From Vulcanimicrobiota bacterium (GTDB taxonomy: Bacteria; Vulcanimicrobiota; Vulcanimicrobiia; Vulcanimicrobiales; Vulcanimicrobiaceae): a stretch of 6,742 nt of DNA. A program made the translations under genes and the position numbers. The notes below the pieces were generated by a model. It saw only the letters and a list, made by a program, of their open reading frames with translations, made no database searches and had not been told where the DNA came from. The DNA lies in assembly GCA_019237435.1 (NCBI GenBank), contig JAFAHB010000014.1:1-6742 (forward strand). The letters run 5' to 3'. Below are positions 1-6,742 of this stretch, piece by piece. Every line of letters starts with the position of its first letter. Positions within the stretch are counted from its first letter, which is position 1.

Positions 1-569
1 TCGATGAGAAACGCGCTCACGCCGCGCGCTCCCGATCCACCGGTTCGAAACATCCCCATGATGACGCCGGCATGGCTGCCGCTCGTGCACCATTGCTTGC
101 GACCGTCGAGCACGTAACCGCCATCGCAGTGCTTCGCGGTTGCTCGCAACGCGGCGGCGTCGGATCCGGCATCCGGCTCCGTCAACGCGAATCCCGCGAT
201 CACGTCGCCGGTCGCGAGCTGCGGTAGCCATCGCTCCTTCTGCTGCGTCGTACCCAGCCTGCAAATTGCCGAGCAGATCATCGAATGAACGGAGACCGTG
301 ACGGCCGTCCCGGCGTCTACTCGCGCCAGCTCTTCGATAGCTAGCGCGTACGACAGATAATCTGCTCCCGCTCCGCCGTACTCTTCAGGAACGAGAACCC
401 CCATGATGCCGGCATTCGTCAACGTTCGGTAGAGCGCACGCGGAAAGACGTGCTCGCGATCCCAGCGTGCAATATGCGGCGCGATTTCGCGCTGTGCGAT
501 CTCCGCGGCGAGCACGCCGACCGCGCGCTGCTCGTCGCTTAAATCAAACTGATGCCGCTGTGCAATCAA
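1..569 (-). CDS. Acyl-CoA dehydrogenase, N-terminal half (3' end outside window)
   Basis: This is an FAD-dependent acyl-CoA dehydrogenase, which forms the trans-2,3 double bond of an acyl-CoA and passes electrons to electron-transfer flavoprotein. Only 189 residues are visible of the usual 380 or so. The N-terminal helical domain reads FDLSDEQRAV (residues 8-17), then EIAPH and WDRE, then VPEEYGGAG (60-68). The family signature in the middle beta-domain, FALTEPDAGSDA, is at 127-138, followed by GRKQWCTSGSHAG (156-168). The catalytic glutamate lies in the missing C-terminal half, so chain-length specificity cannot be judged. The proposed start is TTG at 569-567. It is the first usable codon after an in-frame TAG and gives the usual N-terminal spacing, but no strong ribosome site precedes it. 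The gene follows the thiolase with only 3 nt between, so the two are probably cotranscribed. Family call secure; substrate unknown. Confidence 0.93.
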   Translation of the reverse strand, partial: MIAQRHQFDLSDEQRAVGVLAAEIAQREIAPHIARWDREHVFPRALYRTLTNAGIMGVLVPEEYGGAGADYLSYALAIEELARVDAGTAVTVSVHSMICSAICRLGTTQQKERWLPQLATGDVIAGFALTEPDAGSDAAALRATAKHCDGGYVLDGRKQWCTSGSHAGVIMGMFRTGGSGARGVSAFLI

Positions 570-572
570 ACG

Positions 573-1913
573 CTACTCGACGCGGATGAGCAAGGCATCA
601 CCTTGACCGCCGCCCGAACAAATCGCGGCAACCCCTAATCCACCGCCGCGTTTGCGCAGCTGGCTGATCACCGTGGCCGCAATGCGCGTGCCCGATGCCC
701 CGATCGGATGGCCCATCGCAACGGCGCCGCCCCAAGTGTTGATCAATCCCTCCTCGAGACCGAGCCGGCGCGCGGCGGTCATCGCGACGGCGGCGAAGGC
801 CTCGTTGATCTCCCACACGGCAATGTCGCTATGCCAGAGCCCGTTACGCTCAAGCAGTTTCTGCGCCGCCATCGCCGGCGTCAGCGCGATGTACGGCGAG
901 TCCCATGCCACCGTCGCGTGATCGATGACCGTCGCGAGCGGTTCGTATCCGTGTTCGGACGCATACCCGGAGTCGCAGAGAATCATGGCGGCCGCGCCGT
1001 CGTTCACGCCCGGCGCGTTGCCGGCCGTTACGGTTCCGTTCTTTTCGAGCGGCCGAAGCTTTGCCATCGCCTCCAGGCTTATGTCGGAGCGGACCGCCTC
1101 GTCGCGATCCACGACTACGTGCGGCTGCTCGCCCGTAACGAACGGCGCGTAGCGGGCGTAGTCGAGCGTAAACTCCGTTGAAGGCTCGTGCTCCCAGACG
1201 CCATTACCGGCACGGACCGCTGCCGGAACGCGGACGCGCCCCTGTTTGGGAAGGTTTTCGACGACGACCTTATCCTGTGCTTTGCTCGCCACGCGCACCG
1301 GAACGATCTCCTCCGCGAAATGTCCTTTGGCATGCGCTTCGCCGGCGCGGCGATGGCTCTCGTATGCAAAGCGGTCCTGTTCTTCGCGCGACAACCCCAG
1401 CTCGGCGGCGACCTTGCTGCCTTGCGCCGCCATCGTCATCGGAAAATACTGGTCCCAAAGGCCGTCGTAAATCATCGCGTCGACGAGCGCGCCGTCGCCG
1501 AAATGATAGCCCCAACGCGCGTCTTTCAAAAGATACGGCGCGTTCGACATCGATTCCATGCCGCCGGCCGCGACGACCGTATTCGCACCCGCGTTGATCG
1601 AACGCATCGCGTTGACGATCGCAAGCAAACCCGACGCACACACTTTATTGACCGTGTCGGCGGTGACGGTCTTTGCGAGTCCGGCTTTGAAGAGCACTTG
1701 CCGCGCGGGATTCTGTCCGACCCCGGCCTGCAAGACCTCGCCAAACGTGACGTGCTCGATCTCGGAAGGATCGATCTTCGAGCGCTCGATCGCGCCCGTG
1801 AGCGCAACGGCGCCGAGCGTGGTCGCGGTGAGCGGAGCGAGCGCTCCCCCGAGCTTGCCGAACGGCGTACGCGCCATGCCGATAACGACGGTCTTGGAGT
1901 TCATCTCATTCAT
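573..1913 (-). CDS. Acetyl-CoA acetyltransferase (thiolase) with enlarged loop domain
   Basis: A thiolase of 446 residues, of the acetyl-CoA C-acetyltransferase type: two acetyl-CoA to and from acetoacetyl-CoA plus CoA. The nucleophilic cysteine is C92 in NKVCASG, next to the usual GVGQNPARQ at 64-72. The second half has NEAF (370-373), GHPIGASG with H402, and the acid/base cysteine C432 in CSGGGQGDA, so all catalytic elements are present. Family members are usually 390-400 residues long. The excess lies between EEIVPV (201-206) and LEAMAKLRP (280-288), where about 82 residues replace the usual 32 or so. Near the first half's end, the common MGxTAEN motif is replaced by PMTMAAQG (158-165). 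The start is ATG at 1913; a second ATG three codons in is possible. A weak GGCGAG lies upstream. Paired with the acyl-CoA dehydrogenase, it points to short-chain acyl-CoA metabolism (beta-oxidation, butyrate or PHA, or lysine breakdown). Confidence 0.93.
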   Translation of the reverse strand: MNEMNSKTVVIGMARTPFGKLGGALAPLTATTLGAVALTGAIERSKIDPSEIEHVTFGEVLQAGVGQNPARQVLFKAGLAKTVTADTVNKVCASGLLAIVNAMRSINAGANTVVAAGGMESMSNAPYLLKDARWGYHFGDGALVDAMIYDGLWDQYFPMTMAAQGSKVAAELGLSREEQDRFAYESHRRAGEAHAKGHFAEEIVPVRVASKAQDKVVVENLPKQGRVRVPAAVRAGNGVWEHEPSTEFTLDYARYAPFVTGEQPHVVVDRDEAVRSDISLEAMAKLRPLEKNGTVTAGNAPGVNDGAAAMILCDSGYASEHGYEPLATVIDHATVAWDSPYIALTPAMAAQKLLERNGLWHSDIAVWEINEAFAAVAMTAARRLGLEEGLINTWGGAVAMGHPIGASGTRIAATVISQLRKRGGGLGVAAICSGGGQGDALLIRVE

Positions 1914-1947
1914 GCGGCGCCAATTTCTCGCCTATGCTGTAAAGGCC

Positions 1948-2112
1948 TAGGGGCTCAGTGACAGCGCGGCACATATCGCTCGGGCGGACGTTTGGCTCGC
2001 GCATCCCGCGCTCACCCGCACTCGCCTCTGCGCCGCTCCCGCCCTCCGTGGCTCCGCGGCGCATTCACACGCCGCCTACGCGATACGTGACCGCGCTGCC
2101 ACCGAGCCCCTA
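1948..2112. repeat. 165-bp element with 40-bp imperfect inverted arms bounded by TA
   Basis: The left arm (1948-1987) begins TAGGGGCTCAGTGACAGCGC. The right arm, read on the minus strand from 2112 to 2072, begins TAGGGGCTCGGTGGCAGCGC. The arms agree at 34 of 40 positions, with one extra base at 2090. About 84 bases lie between them, including a smaller inverted repeat (GCGCCGC at 2030-2036 with GCGGCGC at 2056-2062). The element occupies most of the gap between the CDF gene, whose stop is 11 nt away, and the thiolase, whose ATG is 34 nt away. If the terminal TA on each side is a target duplication, the inner element is 1950-2110 (161 bp). That would resemble a non-autonomous element of an IS630 or IS5-type transposase. 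A long transcribed hairpin is the alternative. No transposase is encoded. Confidence 0.8.
2030..2062. repeat. Inner 7-bp inverted repeat in the loop of the large element
   Basis: GCGCCGC at 2030-2036 and GCGGCGC at 2056-2062 are exact reverse complements separated by 19 bases. On either strand they could form a GC-only stem inside the loop of the 165-bp element. Such short matches arise easily in GC-rich DNA, so alone this is weak. Its placement in the loop makes it worth recording. There is no T-run beside it, so it does not look like an intrinsic terminator. Confidence 0.4.
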
Positions 2113-2123
2113 CACCGCTTCAG

Positions 2124-2987
2124 CTAGTGCTGTACCGGAATTGGACAGTTGTCGCATTCGAATTGGACCGTGAGATGCGCGATGCCGAAGTGCGATTTCA
2201 CGCATTCGTCAATGTCGCGCAGGACGTCGGCGGCCTCGCTCAAGCGGCGATCGTCGAGCAACACGTGCGCGGATAACGCGTGCGAACCGCTCCCGATCGA
2301 CCAGACGTGCAGATCGTGGATGCCGATGACGCCGGGGATTCTTCCGATATGCTTGACGAGATCGGCGGCGTTGACATCACTTGGAACACTTTCGAGCAGC
2401 ACGTTTGTGGCGTCGCGAAAAATCCGGATTATGCCGATGACGATGATCGCGGCAACGAAGAGCGACAGCAGCGGGTCGATCCAGGCCCGATGCGTGAGCG
2501 CGATCGCAATGCCGCCGAGGATTACCGCGGCGCCGCCGAGCGCATCGCCGAACACGTGAAAGAGCGCGGCGCGCACGTTCAGATCGGTTTTGCCGCCGCC
2601 GCGCAGCAGCATGCCGACACCGCCGTTCACGGCTAAACCGGCCGCAGCAACGGCGGTCATCATGACGGTATTCGGTTCCAGCGGCGTCGCGAACCGGCGC
2701 ATAGCCTCGTAGACGATCGCTACGGTTGCAACGAGCAGTAAGGTACCGTTGATGAGAGCGCCGAGAACTTCGATGCGCCCGTAACCGAAGGTGCGCCGCG
2801 GATCGGCGGGTCGCGCCGCGCCGATGGCCGCGATCAACGCAAGCGCCAGGGCGAGGACGTCGGTGCAAACGTGAACCGCGTCGCTTACGAGTGCGAGGCT
2901 GCGCGAAGCGGCGCCGCCCCAGAACTCGAAGAGCGCGACGAGCGCCGTCGCGATCAGTGCGAGGGTCAACCGCCGGCGAACCGGCAC
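2124..2987 (-). CDS. Zinc-type cation diffusion facilitator (CzcD/ZitB-like efflux protein)
   Basis: A CDF transporter of 287 residues, an inner-membrane antiporter that exports Zn2+ (possibly Cd2+ or Co2+) in exchange for protons. Six membrane segments can be placed at roughly 8-28, 34-56, 72-96, 106-128, 140-165 and 170-189. The transport site is the H-D/H-D type: H39xxxD43 in segment 2 and H144xxxD148 in segment 5, as in zinc-selling members such as ZitB and CzcD, rather than the D-D/H-D of YiiP. The cytosolic C-terminal domain carries HDLHVWS (224-230) and HLTVQFE (271-277). It ends with a CDNC motif (C278, C281). The N-terminus and the segment 4-5 loop (GGGKTD) lack the histidine cluster found in many relatives. 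The start is GTG at 2987, 16 nt after the methyltransferase stop. The gene ends just before the inverted-repeat element. Metal preference is inferred from the site residues only. Confidence 0.93.
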   Translation of the reverse strand: MPVRRRLTLALIATALVALFEFWGGAASRSLALVSDAVHVCTDVLALALALIAAIGAARPADPRRTFGYGRIEVLGALINGTLLLVATVAIVYEAMRRFATPLEPNTVMMTAVAAAGLAVNGGVGMLLRGGGKTDLNVRAALFHVFGDALGGAAVILGGIAIALTHRAWIDPLLSLFVAAIIVIGIIRIFRDATNVLLESVPSDVNAADLVKHIGRIPGVIGIHDLHVWSIGSGSHALSAHVLLDDRRLSEAADVLRDIDECVKSHFGIAHLTVQFECDNCPIPVQH

Positions 2988-2998
2988 TGCTCTTTTTA

Positions 2999-3005
2999 CA
3001 CCTCT
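2999..3005 (-). promoter_or_regulatory. Probable ribosome binding site for the CDF gene
   Basis: On the minus strand AGAGGTG lies 11 nt before the GTG at 2987 and overlaps the TAG stop of the methyltransferase (3006-3004). A second purine run, AAAAAGAG, lies closer, about 2 nt before the start. Either could serve. Together they support the GTG over internal starts. The overlap with the upstream stop suggests translational coupling. Confidence 0.5.
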
Positions 3006-3578
3006 AGCGACGAGCGCGTGCGAGCAGCGTTACGAGCATCGCACCGAAGGTTACAAACGTTTTGCTCTCGGCGGCGAGTACGGCATCGGCTTGCCATTGG
3101 CCCTCGCCGTCACTCAGGGGCTCGAGCTGAGGTACGATTCGCGGTACGCGCTCGCAATAACGCTCGAAAGTCTTGCCGAATCGCTCGCGCAGGAAGGCTT
3201 CCTCGTGCGGAATGATCGCCGCATAGGCAGCGGCCATTACGGCGAGCGAACCGAAAACGAGCGCGCGGCGCGCGGCCCTTGAATTCTTTCCGGTAAACGC
3301 GACCGCAAAGCCGGCGGCCGTGATGAAGTTGCCGAGATAGAGGGGATTGCGCACGTGGGCGTATGGACCGGCGGTGACGAGCTTTGGTGCGGTGACCGTA
3401 TCGCTGCGCGTCGTGACGCCTGAGTACCCGACCGCCCAACACCGGATCAGTTCCCCTGCCAGCGCGAACGGCAGTCCGGCCGCGATGCTGCTCGCGCTCG
3501 GCCGTCCGCAGCGCGCGAGCACCACCGCCGGCAGCGCAAGCAAGAGCCCGCGGTTCTTAAAGACGAACGCTTGGAATG

Positions 3579-3582
<4 letters not shown>
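3004..3582 (-). CDS. ICMT/PEMT-family membrane methyltransferase
   Basis: A 192-residue integral-membrane methyltransferase of the isoprenylcysteine carboxyl / phospholipid N-methyltransferase fold. The family's SAM-binding signature is GPYAHVRNPLYLGNF at 72-86, with R78, P80, Y82 and G84 in place and asparagine at the position often held by histidine. The second conserved block follows the last core helix: PHEEAFLRERFG then YCERVPRIVP (125-151), including the E127-E128 pair. Hydrophobic stretches lie at about 12-25, 32-52, 82-98, 107-124 and 175-189. The last is an extra C-terminal segment beyond the core. Bacterial members act on varied lipids or small molecules, so the substrate cannot be assigned. 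The ATG at 3582 overlaps the rmd stop by 4 bases (ATGA), which implies translational coupling. The downstream CDF gene starts 16 nt after its stop. Confidence 0.85.
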
Positions 3583-6268
<2,686 letters not shown>

Positions 6269-6272
<4 letters not shown>

Positions 6273-6289
6273 CCTTCCACTCCACTCAG
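6269..6289 (-). repeat. Dispersed repeat, copy B, at the kamD-kamE junction
   Basis: The minus strand reads CTGAGTGGAGTGGAAGGG followed by TGA. The core matches copy A (GAG[CT]GGAGT[CG]GA) in the opposite orientation. It encodes the last residues of KamD (LSGVEG) and the stop. Its GGAG (6283-6280) sits 7 nt before the kamE GTG, so it also acts as a probable ribosome site. The core is short, so relatedness to copy A is likely rather than certain. Confidence 0.55.
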
Positions 6290-6742
6290 CGCAGGTACCG
6301 GTTTGAGGGCCTCTTCGAACGGATTCCAATAGCCGGCGGCGCGCGCGAAGACGCCCTCGAACCCGCGTCCGCCTTCTGGCGTTCGCGAGACGTCGGCAAA
6401 GACTGCCGATTCGATCGCCTTCATCAAGCCCATCGCCGCGACACGTTCGAGCAGCGTCACGCACTCGCCCAGGACCGTTTGGGCGCGCTGTTCGATGGTG
6501 CCGCCCGGGCGCAGCACGATCTCGTCGCCGAGATGGCGGGCGGCTTTCATGACGTAGCGGGCATTTTCGAGCGCGAGTGCGCGATCGCCCAAGAACGGCG
6601 TGTGAATCGCCTCGGTCGGCATTCCGCAAAGGTGAATCGTCTGTCCGGTCGCGACGGACGTGAGATTGAACATCGCGTCGATCAAATGTCCCTTGAAGAT
6701 GTCGCCGGTCATGTGTTTGGTCGGCGGCATGTACTTCAAAGG
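6269..6742 (-). CDS. kamD: Lysine 5,6-aminomutase, alpha subunit, C-terminal part (5' end outside window)
   Basis: The large, PLP-binding TIM-barrel subunit that partners KamE. The window holds the last 157 residues, and the frame is still open at base 6742; the full family length is about 515. The visible part begins PLKYMPPTKHMTGDIFKGH, a stretch strongly conserved in KamD. It continues with DAMFNLTSVATGQTIHLCGM, TEAIHTPFLGDRALALENA, and RTPEGGRGFEGVF near the end. WNPFEEAL matches the usual C-terminus. The final PALSGVEG is coded by dispersed repeat copy B and is probably not part of the ancestral protein. The stop overlaps the kamE start by 4 bases, as expected for subunits made in equal amounts. 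Ornithine 4,5-aminomutase is unlikely, because there the cobalamin domain is fused into the large subunit, whereas here it is the separate KamE. Confidence 0.93.
6280..6283 (-). promoter_or_regulatory. Ribosome binding site for kamE, inside the repeat
   Basis: GGAG lies 7 nt before the GTG at 6272, a good spacing. It decides the start of kamE, because the same frame remains open for 119 more codons upstream without protein-like sequence. It is part of dispersed repeat copy B and of the kamD coding sequence. Confidence 0.65.

Noticed and set aside
1914..1947. Promoter for the thiolase in the 34 nt before its start
   Set aside because: The interval has some A/T-rich bases, but I could not find a convincing -10 and -35 pair. 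A promoter inside the inverted-repeat element cannot be excluded.
1188..1961. Plus-strand open frame of 257 codons opposite the thiolase
   Set aside because: It is antisense to strongly conserved thiolase motifs, is rich in Arg and His as expected for GC-rich shadows, and shows no recognisable domain.
1958..2173. Plus-strand open frame of 71 codons across the inverted-repeat element
   Set aside because: It is a low-complexity Pro/Ser/Arg translation of the repeat and runs into the 3' end of the CDF gene on the other strand. It has no credible ribosome site or motif.
6273..6629. Open frame continuing 119 codons upstream of the kamE GTG
   Set aside because: It is arginine-rich, has no family similarity and lies entirely over the well-supported kamD frame. 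The conserved KamE sequence begins close to the GTG with a good ribosome site.

Overview
The window is a stretch of GC-rich bacterial chromosome (roughly 60% GC by eye). Every gene I can support is on the minus strand, so transcription runs from base 6742 toward base 1. Packing is tight, with 4-base and 16-base overlaps and gaps of 3, 10 and 16 nt. Half of the eight genes have a proposed start that is not ATG (TTG or GTG). Two copies of a degenerate dispersed repeat with a GAGCGGAGTCGA-type core sit at gene ends. I cannot name the organism. A free-living, metabolically versatile bacterium from a GC-rich, less-studied phylum would fit, but this is inference.

In transcription order, the first block (6742 to 5529) holds the C-terminal part of kamD and a complete kamE. 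These encode the two subunits of the B12- and PLP-dependent lysine 5,6-aminomutase. Ten bases further on lie gmd (5518-4550) and rmd (4565-3579), which convert GDP-mannose to GDP-D-rhamnose. Next come an ICMT/PEMT-type membrane methyltransferase (3582-3004) and a zinc-type CDF efflux protein (2987-2124). Overlaps and short gaps suggest that all six are read on one transcript, although their functions appear unrelated.

The only sizeable intergenic gap (1914-2123) is almost filled by a 165-bp element with 40-bp imperfect inverted arms bounded by TA (1948-2112). It could be a MITE-like element or a long hairpin RNA or terminator at the operon end. Beyond it are an acetyl-CoA acetyltransferase (1913-573) with about 50 extra residues in its loop domain, and an acyl-CoA dehydrogenase that runs off the window (569-1). 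These last two fit short-chain acyl-CoA metabolism. Together with KamDE they could belong to lysine breakdown through 3,5-diaminohexanoate and crotonyl-CoA or acetoacetyl-CoA, but the diagnostic genes (kdd, kce, kal, kamA) are not in the window.

Most of the content is recognisable. The observations most worth checking are the inverted-repeat element and its strand-biased pairing, the thiolase insertion, the repeat-derived gene ends (one copy supplies the kamD stop, the kamE ribosome site and the kamE start), and the joining of lysine aminomutase to GDP-rhamnose synthesis.
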